From contig JAKZHN010000006.1 of NCBI GenBank assembly GCA_037179335.1, positions 930,001 to 994,000 on the forward strand: a DNA stretch of 64,000 bases. Reading direction: 5' to 3'. This DNA is from Cyclaneusma minus. Taxonomy: Eukaryota > Ascomycota > Leotiomycetes > Marthamycetales > Marthamycetaceae. The position numbers were made by a program, and so were the translations under genes. Of this stretch, positions 31,808-44,258 are shown in pieces; position 1 is the stretch's first letter, and each line of letters begins with the position of its first letter. The notes under the pieces were generated by a model that saw only the letters and a list, made by a program, of their open reading frames with translations, was not told the origin of the DNA and ran no database searches.

Positions 31808-33109
31808 TTGGATTGAGAGATCGAGTTCGGAATGGGTGTCGTTGAAAGTATAGCAGTTAAGCTAACCTGTAGGTTCCGAGACTGTTCGTTTGCCATGATC
31901 AGAGCAAGTTCGAGTTTAATCGTAAAAGGCCATCATTTCCAACGTACCTCACGCAGCGCAAGCCGTTAGGCCGGGCAGCTGAAGCTTTAGAGGCCTCTCA
32001 GTAAAGTGGATGACTCTGTGGAGCCGCGGGTAATTGGTAGTTCACCACCCTCGTGGAGATCAAGAGCTTTCCGGGGAGACTGGTTCTGCTGTTCTTGCGC
32101 GAGGGTGGTTGAAGCTTTGGAGAGAGACTTGTTCTTGAGATGGAAGAGTGAAGTGACTTCTGATACTTAGGGAGTTTTTTGGGTACGGAGTGAAGTCTGG
32201 TTTTCAAATTCCAAGATAGCGATGATGCAGCTGAGTGCATGTACTTGTTGACAGAGAGATGTTAGCATAGTTGCCCAGCAACCAGGAGCCAAATGCGGTT
32301 ACGTCGATCTGATCGACAACGTGAACCCTGCTACCACCGGCCTGACAACAGTAGTGGGTCATATTGGCTGATGATGCGCTGCTACATGTAATTAGTCTCT
32401 ACAGGTTTAGGGTGAGTTCATCTCGGGCCGGGTACGTTCAATGTGTAGATAGGTACCTATGTACTTGGTTATGGGAGCCTGGCTCAGCAACTGAAGATAC
32501 TTACGGATAATCAGAAACGACAGAAACGACAAAACCAAGCAGGAATAAGCATAATAACCACAGAAAATCCAATAAACCGGGAATAAAAGCAGAAACACAA
32601 GAAGGCCAAATGACCAGGAACAGTCCGAGTCATTAGAAACAAGCCAAAGCAGAAACAAAATCGAATACTTATTCCACAATCCTGATGATACAGTGTACTA
32701 AGACTGGTCTCCGGGGATATCCAGCAGCCTGCTGAGCCGTGGCTTGTCTTGTTATGTGAGGATGGGGGAGCAACGAGACTCGCTCGGCAATTTCGCAAGC
32801 TGGCTTTGACGGAAAAGATCGAGTCCGTCCAGGGCGGCTACCAAGGATGTTGAAAATGGTTTGCTTCGCGGTTTTGATGCTCCGCGCCAATTAGTAGGAT
32901 CCGAGTGTGATCGAGTCCATGTGCGGATTATGGTGGCTCGGGTGGCAGCCCGGTCGGCAAAACTTGCCCGTCGTCTCCGGCTCGCTTATGTCAGCATCTG
33001 GAAGATTAAGAGTCTCATCGCCATAACAACAGAAGAGAGCAAACCTCACTTTTCCATTGGCCTGTTCAAGAATTCTGCAGCTCCGAACCTACTCCCTTGC
33101 ATTCCAGCC
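31808..33109. other. Shared upstream region of crzA and the CBS/PB1 gene
   Basis: About 1.3 kb between divergent starts. On the minus strand a probable leader intron runs 31947-31862 (GTACGT...TTAG); if it is not spliced, an ATG at 31896 opens an overlapping frame. A 19-nt-period array lies at 32541-32650. The rest is non-coding. Confidence 0.5.
32541..32650. repeat. 19-nt-period array, locus F
   Basis: Units of 19, 19, 20, 17, 19 and 16 nt start at 32541, 32560, 32579, 32599, 32616 and 32635. The second, acagaaaatccaataaacc, is nearly the same as a unit at 60639 in locus G, so F and G form a subfamily. Confidence 0.65.
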
Positions 33110-35284
33110 ATGGCTTCAACCACTGGCACCATGAGAGGCACCCCCAACAGGGGCCAGCCTCAGGGTCGCGGCGGCCTTCCCAACTTTAACAGCCCAGGCA
33201 CTCAAGCTTCCAACATCCCCCGTCCGGCCTTTGATTCCCACGCTTCCCATACCACTCCCCAGAGCGACGCCGCCTCCACCATGAGTGCCAGCAGGGCGAA
33301 GCAGACCAAGAGGGATGAGGTAGGCTCCGTCCATGGTCCCCCTATCTTATCTACCATGTTTTTCACCGCAAGCTCCGGAACTGACGCTATGCATCCAGGC
33401 TATTCGGCGGAGGATGGAATCCGACCTCAGCAAGAAGAAGCATGTTACAGGTCGCGCGCGGCAAACCAAGAGAGCGCCGCCGGGATCGGTCCTCGCTCTG
33501 CGTCCCAGTCAAGCTCTTCAGATCAAGCCCAATACCACCGTGTCCGAGGCCGCGCAGCTGATGGCAGCAAAGCGCGAAGACTGCGTTCTGGTGACCAACG
33601 ACGACGACCGAATCGAGGGTATCTTCACTTCGAAGGATTTGGCCTTCCGAGTCGTTGGTGCCGGCATCCCGTCCAGCTCCATTACTATCGGCGAGATCAT
33701 GACCAAGAACCCGCTCTGCGCTGGTACGGATCTGAGCGCAAACGAAGCGCTCCATCTTATGGTTACCAAGGGTTTCAGGCATCTGCCGGTCATGGACGAG
33801 AACCAAGATATTTCCGGCATTCTCGATATTACCAAGTGCTTTTTTGATGCTATGGAAAAGCTCGAGAGGCAGTACAACTCCTCCCGCAAGCTTTATGAGG
33901 CTCTCGAGGGTGCGCAGAATGAGCTGGGAGCTGGTCAACCTCAGCAAATCATCCACTATGTTGAGGCTCTACGTGCCAAGATGGCCGGTCCGACTCTCGA
34001 GTCTGTGCTAGATGGCAAACCGCCTACCACAGTGTCTGTGAGAACCTCAGTAAGAGATGCCGCACAGCTCATGAAAGAGAACCACACAACCGCAGTTCTC
34101 GTCCAGGACAACGGCGCAATTACTGGTATTTTTACCAGTAAGGATGTTGTGCTTCGAGTGATTGCACCAGGCTTGGACCCAGCCGTATGCAGTGTTGTCC
34201 GAGTGATGACTCCTCACCCTGACTTTGCCCCCATGGATATGAGCATTCAGCAGGCTTTGAGAAAGATGCATGGTAGGATGGATCTGTCGTGACATACCAA
34301 CCTCGATACTAACTTTATGCAGATGGTCACTACCTGAACTTGCCCGTTATGGACGAGAATGGTGAAATTGTTGGTATGGTGGATGTGTTGAAATTAACGT
34401 ATGCCACTCTGGAGCAAATCGATAAAATCCAAACCTCGGATGGAGAAGGCCCAGCATGGAACAAATTCTGGAATGCTTTGGAAGACGAGTCAGCATCCAT
34501 GGTCTCAGGAGAGGGCAGTTACCACCATACTACAGGCGGCCGATCGCTGGTGTCACCTGACATGGCTCGAATCCACGATCGACAAATCGACTATAGCGTG
34601 GCTCCCGGCGATTCGGCTTCGCATGTCGGTTCTCCCACGCGATCCTTGGCCGGCGTTGAGGAAAAGCCCTTTGAGGAAGTTCCCTTCCCATTCAAGTTCA
34701 AGGCGCCTAGCGGCCGAGTCCATCGTCTTCAAGTGGTTGCTGCTCACGGAATGGCCGAATTCGTCTCTGCTGTTACCGAAAAACTGGGTGCTGAGGTAGA
34801 TGCTGTGGGCGGTGAGGCAACTTTCACAGAGGGAAAGCTCGGAAAGTCTGGCTATGCTCTTAGCTATCTCGACAATGAGGGCGACACAGTTTCCATCACA
34901 ACTGATCGGGATCTTGTCGATGCTATCCTTCTTGCCAGGCAGAGCCGCAGAGACAAGGTCGACCTGTTCGTCCATGATCCTAAGGAGCCAGCGATTGCCG
35001 CGACTGTTGATCCCCAGCCGCCCCTGCCATCTCAGGCTGCAACGCCTCCTCCAGCTTCCACTGTCCGCGAACGCAGACGTCACGCCCATGAAGAGGAGGA
35101 AGACGAAGAGGAGGAGGAAGAGCGCCCAATCCGGGCCAGGAAGAACAAAGGAGCGGGTGCGAAGACAGTCGATGCCCAGGTCATTGCCGGCGTTCCCAAC
35201 GAGCTCCTGTTGCCTGGTGCTATCGTTACACTGGCGGTTGTCATTGTTGGTGTGTTTGCCTTGACTCGATCTAGCAGCCGATAG
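33110..35284 (+). CDS. Four-CBS-domain plus PB1 protein with C-terminal membrane anchor
   Basis: Three exons, 33110-33319, 33399-34272 and 34323-35284, giving 681 aa; introns are 79 and 50 nt. After a disordered N-terminus come two pairs of CBS domains, seen in the repeated pattern of VLVTNDDDRIEGIFTSKDLA, GFRHLPVMDENQDISGILD, AVLVQDNGAITGIFTSKDVV and YLNLPVMDENGEIVGMVDVL (about residues 95-430). A PB1 domain follows at about 484-578 (FKFKAPSGRVHRLQVVAAHG ... TTDRDLVDAIL). The end has an acidic and basic linker and a hydrophobic segment LLLPGAIVTLAVVIVGVFAL (about 656-676) followed by TRSSSR, the layout of a tail-anchored membrane protein. The architecture matches fission yeast Mug70-like proteins, whose role is not well known; CBS pairs usually sense adenine nucleotides. 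Function is therefore open. Confidence 0.92.
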
Positions 35285-35800
35285 ACGGGTTCGTCAAGGC
35301 AAAGCATCGGCAGTTTGGATGCATCAAGTCTTTCGCCGCTCCGTTGTACATACGACAGCGGGATACTGGCAAATGCTGGCATCCTAGTTCGGTCATCTCG
35401 CCCTAATGATACCTGGTTCTGTTAAACTGATTTAACCTGGGAAGATTGTGATCCAACCGGAGGTGGTCGGTGGTAGTGGTGTTTGAGCGTGCAACATGAA
35501 ATACAATTTGGGGACTTGGTTGTCTCTGGTAGATCAAAATATGTCGCTGTGTCGTCTGAAATATGCCATTGTCTCCACTTAGAAATAATGAAAATATTTG
35601 AAAGGGATCGGCAAGTTGAAAATAAGCTAAATCGCGTACATTGTTTGAAAGCGAAACATATAGCAGTAAATGAATGGGGGGGTTCAACATCGAAGGCCAG
35701 CGCGCTTGGCGGACGCCGATTGCCGCTATTAACCCGAATACTCGGAGCACCAAAATATCGATCCTGCGACATAGCAGCAGCAACATATCGAACGACGACC
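35285..35800. other. Intergenic region before uS2m
   Basis: About 515 bp holding the 3' end of the CBS/PB1 gene and the promoter of the ribosomal protein gene. No feature stands out; frames on both strands here are short chance runs. Confidence 0.5.
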
Positions 35801-37043
35801 ATGATACTAAGAACTGCTGCCTCACGGCACGGTAGGCTCTCCAATTCACCAGGGAAGCAAGACATGAGGCTAATGATGACTGCCAGGCCGCAGAGCCCTT
35901 GCGACGCCGCTGCAGAAATCATGCACACGATCACTTTCACAGCTCGAGACGACAGGCTCCGCCGTTGCGCCTCCATGGGGAGCCCTCCAGTCCCAGGCCA
36001 ATGCTGAGCCTCTCGAGGAAGCTCCGCAGCCGCGTCTCAACCGGAAAGGGCGCGTACCTCCTATCGCACACGAACATAACCTCTTTCGACGGACGCAGAA
36101 GAGGAGCGGGAAATGGGGAACTGAAGTCGAGCCTTTCTACAAGCCCGTCGACCTCATCGCGAAGCCTCCAGCTCCCAAGGACGTCACGCTCGAGCTGTTG
36201 ATGGCGTCGCAATCACACATGGGCCATAATACAAGTCTATGGAACCCTGCGAACCAGAGGTACATTTTTGGCGTTCGACAAGGCATCCACATTATTTCGC
36301 TGGAAGTAACGGCAGCACACCTACGACGAGCTGCAAAAATTGTTGAAGGCGTGGCATATCACGGCGGTCTGATTCTGTTCATCGGCACACGCCCTGGACA
36401 GAGCCTTGCCGTAGTGCGAGCGGCGGAGCTGGCCAAGGGGTGCCATCTCTTCGAGCGGTGGACTCCAGGAACAATTACGAACGGCGACCAGATTCTTTCC
36501 GGCAGATTGCAAGTTGTCGACCACAATGACCAGCCGCTGTCAGGATACGAACACCAGATGCTGGAATACAACGCGCTGAAACCGGACTTAGTGGTCTGCC
36601 TGAATCCGCTGGAGAACTACATTGCGCTCCACGAGTGCGGTCTGAATAACATCCCTACGATTGGGATTATCGACACGGATGCGGACCCAGCGTGGGTAAC
36701 GTATCCCATCCCAGCCAACGACGACAGGTACGTGTTTATTAAGATTTGACCCTGGCGGTGCCCAGTGACGCTAATATGTGGCTTTAGTCTGCGGTGTACG
36801 CAATTGATTGCGGGTGTTTTAGGTCGTGCTGGTGAGGAAGGGCAAAGAAAACGGCTAGAAGCTGCTAAGCAAGGAGTCGTTACCTGGCAGCCGCCCGTCG
36901 CCCTACGCGATCCTCCCAAGAAAGAAGAACTCGAAGCGGGCGAGGCTGCGGCTCGAGCAAGGGACGAGGAAACTCTGCTCCTTGGACGACAAGCCATCCC
37001 GATTGGTAACTATTCCATCGAAGGGGTTGGCATGGGCAGGTAG
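35801..37043 (+). CDS. mrp4: Mitochondrial ribosomal protein uS2m (MRP4/MRPS2)
   Basis: Three exons, 35801-35831, 35887-36727 and 36788-37043, giving 375 aa; introns are 55 and 60 nt. The 10-codon first exon MILRTAASRHG joins to RRALATPLQKS to make an Arg-rich, acid-free presequence for mitochondrial import. The S2 domain starts at VTLELLMASQSHMGHNTSLW and shows YIFGVRQGIHIISLE, GGLILFIGTRPGQS, RWTPGTITN, KPDLVVCLNPLEN and IPTIGIIDTDADP, all diagnostic for uS2. It forms part of the small mitoribosomal subunit. The C-terminal tail is a charged extension of the kind seen in fungal orthologues. The second exon is hidden among other frames in its first 200 bp, so a naive single-ORF model would begin too late, at MMASQSHMG. 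Confidence 0.93.
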
Positions 37044-38144
37044 GAGGCGAAGAAGGGCAGCAGCGGAGGTTAGAGGACGCATGGGAAGTCGCAACTTTGC
37101 ATGAACGAGACAGCGCTAGCTGGGGCGGGTGATGTCAGGGCCTAGGTTGGTGCTCTGTAGTATTATGTACAAATAGGCAGTGAAGCTAAGCTGGTGATGA
37201 CACCTCATTGACTTTGGCTGCCACGTTCGTTGCAGGTATTTTGATATTTTTTATACGATGGTTCCTGGTGCGAGATCGATGCAACATTGGATCCCTGTAA
37301 GTTCTTAACTGCTCCATTCTACAAATGCCTTCGATACTAGCCTCACCAACGGCTTTCGCGGCAGAATAGGGGCTGGGGTAACGCCGTTGCGACCGTGTAA
37401 TTTTGACTTTACCGCCGGACCAGTCCTCCGCTTCGCCTTGGAAGTGTAGACATGTGGATCCGCGAAGCATGGAGAAGTGGAAATTCGATGCGGGCATAAA
37501 GAGCTGGAGCATGGGGCTTTCGAGGAGCAGACGATTAATAAACAGGTGCATTGTCGCACAAAGGTATGCAGCCATTATTATATTGAGGACTGGCACCGGG
37601 TAGCCTTGAGTGGTCACTGGCCGGCTTGGGCCTGGCGCATCGCACTACATGTACTTACTGTACGGCGGCCCAATGGCGCCGGCTGCCCCAAGTCAAAGGG
37701 CAGCTTTTCTGCGTGCCAGCCCTCGGCCGAGCACTCTGGTGGAGGGAGATCCCTGTGCGTGACAACATCCGCTTGCTGGTCGCAATATGCGAATCCTCGA
37801 CCCTGCTTTCTGCTTTCACCACGCACGCTCGAAGCTGTCCGCGCTCCACTCTGTCAACCTCCCTACACGCCGGCGCAGTCAGGGCAGCTACCCGACCGCT
37901 GCATGACTGACCTGAAGCCGCCACCTTGTTCCCGGTCCGACCAGCTGTGCTCCTCGCCCGCGCCGAAGTCTCCCTCGCCGGCGAGCTCAGTCTTCGGCCA
38001 CTGCCATCTTCATTGACCAAACCACCGCGTCACGCTCTCTCATCCAACCGCCCTGATCTTCTGAGGACCACCCCCGGCACCAACTGTCTTGTCGATTGAA
38101 CCCACCACGGTGCTTATGAATGCCGCCACATCTGTCGACGTTGG
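37044..38144. other. Upstream region of wc-1
   Basis: About 1.1 kb between uS2m and the wc-1 start. It becomes C/T-rich from about 37800 to 38120 (for example 38030-38100), as in long fungal 5' leaders. Short frames occur but none looks coding. Confidence 0.5.
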
Positions 38145-41100
38145 ATGAGGACAGGCCAGAGGACATTCGATACCCCTCAACGCCCAGATGTTGGAGCCAT
38201 GAATCCGTATTTTAGGTCACAGTTCACGCATGATGGCTTGCTTCAGCGGCCAGATCAGCAACGGGGGAGGTCAGGAAGAGATGTCAATATGCCGCCACCG
38301 TCGCGGCCCAACGATGCGATGGACATGTCGGGCTTCGTTTCGACCGAGTCTTTGGACGACATTATGATGCAGAACAACAAGGAACTACAACGACAGGCCA
38401 GCTACTCGTACCCTAACCAAGGCCAAGACCACGACCGGAGAGGACCGATGATGGAGTTTGGTTCTGCCAACGGCGGTTTGGCATGTTTTCAGTTCGGCGC
38501 CCCTTCATCGAGTGTATCCGATCATGGCCAGAGCCGTCGGCATTCGAATGCCGACCATATGGATATGACCTCCGATTACCAGAGTATGAACATGAACGGC
38601 GGTCAACCAGCGTTTTCTATCAACATGCAGTCTGCCCACGGCTTGCCTCTGTCCGCCAGTAATGTTTTCGACAATATGCCTGCAGATATGATGAGTAATA
38701 TGATGGGGTATTCGAATGTTGGGATGAGCGACCTCTCAAGTCCAAACACGCCGCTAGACATGTTTTCCGCCAACAACTTTTCGGGGCCGTTCTCGCCGGT
38801 TGTGCAGGGTATGCCTGCTGCTGATTACGGTATGAGCGTGAATAGGATGGATGAGCATCAAAATTCTGGAGTCAATGATTCTGCGAACCCCCGGTTATCT
38901 GACCCTGAGCACGCCGCTATGATGAACTTGATATCAAAAACACCGAACGCCAAAACCGCCGATCTCCAGCGAAGCAATGCCGATGTCAGCAAAGGCATGG
39001 AGAATTTTCCCGATCCTGCAGGACCTGCTTTGAACCAAAACCTAGCCAACGATGACTCCGGTTATGGGAGCGCGCTGAGCGGGAATGCGGGTGATGCTCA
39101 GCCAGCACCGAAACCGGAAACGAAACCCAACTTCTCCAACATATATTCTTCCAGTGGATTCGATATGCTGGGAGCTTTGATGCGGGTAGCGACCCGGAAA
39201 AATCCCGAAATCAGCATTGGAGCCGTAGATATGTCTTGTGCCTTTGTGGTTTGTGACGTTACCCAGAACGATTGTCCTATCATCTATGTGTCTGATATTT
39301 TCGAGCGACTTACGGGATACAACAAGCACGAGGTCTTGGGGCGAAATTGTCGATTTCTCCAATCTCCTGATGGGAAGGTAGTGTCTGGAATCAAGCGGAA
39401 ATACGTCGACGATGATTCAGTTTACTATTTGAAGACTCGAATCACGCAGAGAAAAGAAGCGCAACGGAGTTTGATCAACTATCGGAAGGGTGGGCAACCT
39501 TTCATGAATTTGTTGACTACGATCCCAATCACTTGGGACTCTGATGAAATCAAGTACATTGTTGGCTTCCAAGTTGATCTGGTCGAACAACCCGGCTCCG
39601 TGGCAGGCAAAGGTCAAGGTGGCTCTTACACAGTCAACTATTCTCAGGGTATGCTGCCAAGATATGTTTGGCAGCCACCTCCGGAAGCTTCGCGACAACA
39701 GGACGGTGGACAGACGACTAGTCGTGATGATGTGTCTGCTGTGTTGAGCTCTTTTAGCAACAGCACCGAGTCTGAATTGACGAAGCGCATGTGGGATAAG
39801 GTCCTTCTCGAAAACACCGACGACGTTGTGCATGTCCTCTCACTCAAAGGTCTGTTTTTATACTTGTCACCCTCGAGCCGCCAAGTCCTCGAATACGACG
39901 CTTCCGAGTTGGTCGGTACGGCGCTGTCCTCAGTCTGCCATCCTAGTGACATTGTACCAGTCACTCGTGAGCTCAAAGACACATCCGCCGGTACATCTGT
40001 GAACGTTGTTTATCGTATTCGACGGAAGAAGAGCGGATATACCTGGTTTGAGAGCCACGGGTCACTCTGCGTAGAGCAGGGCAAGGGGCGAAAATGCATC
40101 ATACTCGTGGGAAGAGAAAGGCCTGTTTATGCTCTTGCTCGGCAAGAAATTGAAGCAGCGGGTGGTATCGGGGACAGTGAACTATGGACGAAGCTTTCGA
40201 CTTCTGGCATGTTCTTGTTCGTTTCCTCTAATATCCGAACCCTACTCGACAGGCAGCCAGATGAGCTCGTTGGCACAAGCATACAGTCAATCATGCGTGC
40301 AGATTCAAAGGTTGAGTTCGGGCGGACATTAGAAAAAGCAAGAACGGGCAAAAGAGTCGTGTTCAAACACGAGGTCATCAACAAACGTGGTCTACAGTTG
40401 CAAGCAACCACAACTCTATACCCTGGCGACGCTACCGAAGGGACGAAGCCTACATTCCTCGTGGCCCAGACAAGGCTGATCAAGGCTTCTTCCAGAGCGG
40501 TAGCTCCAGCTTTAACCACTCGAGACAGCTCTCGGTCCATAAATTCCACCGACTCCAGGGCACTGAGCATTACAAGCAAAGGTGCCAAGATAGAACCAGG
40601 TAGCACAGTTATCAACAACCACCCGAACGACAACGTAGTGACTGTGGCCGGCGGGGGTGGTCTGCTCATCGGGTCCCAGGATCTTGCACTTGCGTCAGAC
40701 GACAATGTTTTCGACGAACTGAAGACAACGAGGTGCACGAGCTGGCAGTTCGAATTGCGACAGATGGAGAAGAGCAATCGGCTGTTATCGGAGGAATTGG
40801 CAAGTTTACTGCAAAACAGAAAGAAGAGGAAGCGCAGGAAGGGCGCCGGCAACTTCCAGAGAGATTGTGCCAATTGCCATACCCACACGACGCCGGAGTG
40901 GAGGAGAGGACCGTCTGGACAGAGGGATCTGTGCAACAGTTGCGGCTTGAGATGGGCAAAGCAGGTACGCCTTGGCTGATTTCTGTCGATTACCACTTCT
41001 GCTCCCTTCCCCGAATTATGCTTCCATCCGAAATTTGTGAACCGATTCTCTGTCGGTTATCACATGCCCGCATTTTTCTCACAGGGCAAGGGTTCATTGT

Positions 41101-41521
41101 CAGGCTCTCAAGTGAGCGGCGAAAGGCGTTCACCAATCCTTCCACATCCTATAGTGCATTGCTTTACCCAGTTTAGACGCGCTACTTCGGATTACTGACA
41201 GCGCGCTCTCCACAGAACGGACGCGTCTCGCCTCGAGCATCCGGCGACAACAACTCCAAACACTCCGCCTCCCCAGTCCACAGTTCCCCCTTGCTCCACA
41301 GTGAAAGCCCGCACCCCCAAAGCACCTCCAATACTCCCAATCTGAACCCCGCACCAACATCACCCCAAGACGCCCAGAATCCTCTAGGAACGGCGAAGCC
41401 GGGCAGTCTTGGCGGTAGGACGACGCAGGAGAGCATGCCTGCGCATGCACCGAGCCGTGGCTTCCGCGAGGGAGGTCCGAACCTGATCACGAACATTGAT
41501 GAGATCGAGGAAGTCACGTGA
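38145..41521 (+). CDS. wc-1: White collar-1 blue-light photoreceptor and GATA transcription factor
   Basis: Two exons, 38145-40964 and 41216-41521, giving 1041 aa; the 251-nt intron (GTACGC...ACAG) follows LRWAKQ just after the zinc finger. Order of domains: a Met/Gln/Asn-rich N-terminus; a LOV domain at about residues 345-485 with the flavin-binding motif GRNCRFLQSPDG (reactive Cys about 400); PAS B at about 560-660; PAS C at about 670-780; a basic stretch NRKKRKRRKG; and a GATA finger CANC-X18-CNSC at about 905-940. WC-1 binds FAD, forms the White Collar Complex with WC-2, and acts in the nucleus on light-response and, in some fungi, clock genes. A second in-frame ATG at 38199 (MNPYFRSQF) is an alternative start. 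The C-terminal exon is Ser/Pro-rich. All key residues are present, so a working photoreceptor is expected. Confidence 0.96.
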
Positions 41522-42607
41522 ACGAAGTAGCTATTAAGACAGGGAAACAATACCCGCGGGGAAAGGAGCAGACGAGTCTTTTGGGCGACCAGACACGGAT
41601 TATAGACGGCCGGGGAGTACTCATTGATGTGCGCATCTTGCTTGCTGATTCTTGGTTGCGGAGCATGGCGCCTCGGAGAGTCCTCGAGAAAACTTTTGGC
41701 TGCTCTTCCTGCAGATTTTGGCGTTTTGCCTCAAACTTTCGGACGGTTGACTGGCAGAGCGAGCGGGTCTATGACTGCTGTCTCGTCTCTCGCCTTTATT
41801 TTCTATCGCATGGCGAGTTGCGAAGGGGTAGAAGGTCAAGTTTCATACATGGACTTCGTTCCGCCTGTGGGTGGTTTATCCCACTTCGTACGCTATTTTC
41901 TATATTTACGGCCGTCGGTTTGACGAGCTTTACGATATTTCTCTCATTGCTTGCGTGTTCGTGATACCAGGGGGGTTTTTGATATCGGCAATGCATGGCA
42001 GAGGGTTTTGTCGGGTTATGATATATGTAGGAGCTTCGATGGACATGGAGTATTGATGATGTGAATAAAGAACGTTTTGTGCGTACTCTGTGCTGATGTC
42101 TCAATGACATTCACCTGCATGTGTAGAGACTCCAGGTCGCGGATCGAAAGGTTTGAAGGAGCCAGAGCCTTCAATCTTGTCTCATTGACGACAAGTTGCT
42201 AATCCAGGGGGATCGAAAGCGAATCGCCTGGGAACTGCAAGTCGCATACAGACTTCTTCGTCCCACCGTATTTGGTACTTTAGTAGCACGGGGGCCAGTC
42301 AGGGGAAATTGACCAATACCGTCAGCTTTTTGCACCATTCTCATCTTACCTAAGCGGGTCCCCGACTCCCCGCGCGTTATCGTTCAAATACGGCAATCTG
42401 TCGCGACGTAAGGTATTCCCCGCAATCCGCTGTCTTGTTGATAGGTATAAAGATGGTAGATGTCCTCGATTGCCAACTATAGGTTTTCTACTCTTTCAGA
42501 AATTCACATCTCTCGGCTCTTTCGATACAACTGAGTGTCTGCTCACTATTTCGAGTAACCAGCCGCTGGCCAACGCACAGGTACTCTACGCTTTCGGGTC
42601 AAGCAGG
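41522..42607. other. Intergenic region between wc-1 and the PLP enzyme gene
   Basis: About 1.1 kb, the first part probably wc-1 3' untranslated region. No gene is seen. The 200 bp before 42608 are C/T-rich as in a promoter and leader. Confidence 0.5.
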
Positions 42608-44258
42608 ATGGGCAGCATCGATCAACATGTTTTTGATATTGCGAGGGCAAGGGACCATTTCCCGGCTTTGAAGCAAGATCAAATATATTTTGACAATGCG
42701 GGAGGAAGTCAGGTTTTGGGGGAAGTTGTCGATTCGTGCGTTCTGACTTTTTCCTTCGTCACTCTCCTCCACGTCCGTTCACATATGCCTTCCAGTTCCA
42801 AGACTATTGTTGCATTGGGGAGGAAGCATCCAAGTTGTGCTGATGTGCTAACGCGTGCACAGCATCGCCAATTACTTGACCAACAACAATGTCCAAATGG
42901 GCGCTACATACAACGTAGGCAAAAAAGCCCAAGCAGCCGTAGAAGCCGGCTACAAAGCAGCAGCCGACTATGTGAACGCTTCCTCCGACGAGATAGTCAT
43001 TGGCGTCTCTACAACACAGCTCCTCCGCAATCTTTCCTACTCCCTAAACTTCCTCCCTGGTTCTGAAATCATCATCTCCATCATGGACCACGAATCAAAC
43101 ATCTCGCCTTGGGTGGCTTTGGCTGCGAGGCAACAGCTGGTGTTGAAGTGGTGGAAACCGAAAGATAAGAAGAATCCTAAATTGGAGGTGGGGGATTTGG
43201 ATGGGTTGTTGAGCGAGAAGACCAAATTGGTGGCTTTGACGCATTGCAGTAATATTATTGGGAGTGTTCACGATGTCAGGGGGATTGGTGAGAAAGTGCA
43301 TGGGAATGGGAGTGGGGCCGTGGTGGTGGTTGATGGGGTGGCGTTTGCACCGCATAGGAGGGTCGATGTGAAGGAGTTGGGGGTGGACTTTTATGTTTTT
43401 AGTTGGTATAAGGTTGGTCGCCTGCTTCTTTTCCTATTTCTTCGTCCGAAATTACATTTTCTGACATCAGATCCCTCACCCCTTTCTTTTGCCCTCTTTC
43501 GATTTCCGACTCCTCATTTCTCGAATGTCACGGGAGTTTGAGGAAGGAAGAGCTTTGTCGAAGAAGTTCATCTAAGGGAGATTGCGTTGTTATGAGAAAT
43601 CACTAACACTCCATCCAAATTGAAGATCTACGGACCTCATATAGCAATGTTATACGGCCGCCACTCCAGCCAGTCCATCATCACGCCCATCGCGCACTAC
43701 TTCAAGCCCACCCATTCACTCCGCGATAAACTCGACCTCGCCTCCACACAATACGAATGCACGCAATCTCTCCCCAGCATCCTCTCCTATTTCGGCGGCG
43801 CCGCATCTCTTACCTCAACATTCGCAGCCATCGAGCAGCACGAAGTAGATCTCCAGAACCCCTTACTGGACTACCTGGCCAGCAGAGACGATGTAACCAT
43901 TTGGGGAGAAAGGAGCAGCGATCCCAAGGTCCGGGTGGCGACGATCAGCTTTACGGTTGATCAGTGGGGATCAAGGGAGTTGGTGGAGACGATCGATAGG
44001 GAGACGAGGTATGGTATTAGGTGGGGGACTTTCTATAGTCAGAGATTGGTGGATGAGGTGTTGGGACTAGGGAGGGAAGGGGTGGTGAGGGTTTCTTGCA
44101 GCCATTATAATACTGGTGAGTGGAATCTTGACTCTTGTGCGATGTCTGGTGCGGGCTGGGAAGGGTTGGGTCGGGGAATTGTGCTGACTGTGAGTGTAGT
44201 GGAGGAAATGGAGGGATTCATTGCGAAGTTGGATGAGATACTAAGCCGGAAGAAGTGA
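42608..44258 (+). CDS. Class V PLP-dependent enzyme, cysteine-desulfurase-like (VC1184 subfamily)
   Basis: Four exons, 42608-42735, 42863-43412, 43626-44115 and 44200-44258, giving 408 aa. Introns are 127, 213 and 84 nt, longer than elsewhere in the window. Motifs: DQIYFDNAGGSQVLGEVVDS near the N-terminus, DHESNISPW, THCSNIIGSVHDVR, VDGVAFAPHRRVDV with the PLP-ring Asp, and FYVFSWYKIYGPHIAMLYG with the Schiff-base Lys just before the exon 2-3 junction. The C-terminal half carries the small domain (RVATISFTVDQW, VRVSCSHYNTVEEME). Related fungal and bacterial proteins are annotated as cysteine desulfurase-like, but the substrate of this subfamily is not known and no catalytic mobile-loop Cys can be assigned with confidence. 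It lacks a clear targeting peptide and is probably cytosolic. Confidence 0.88.

Noticed and set aside
40127..40996. 289-codon minus-strand frame
   Set aside because: Opposite the PAS C and zinc-finger region of wc-1; no domain and explained by the true gene.
43413..43625. Frameshift or broken region in the PLP-enzyme gene
   Set aside because: The 213-nt stretch is a long but canonical intron (GTTGGT...GAAG) and joining the exons restores WYKIYGPH exactly.
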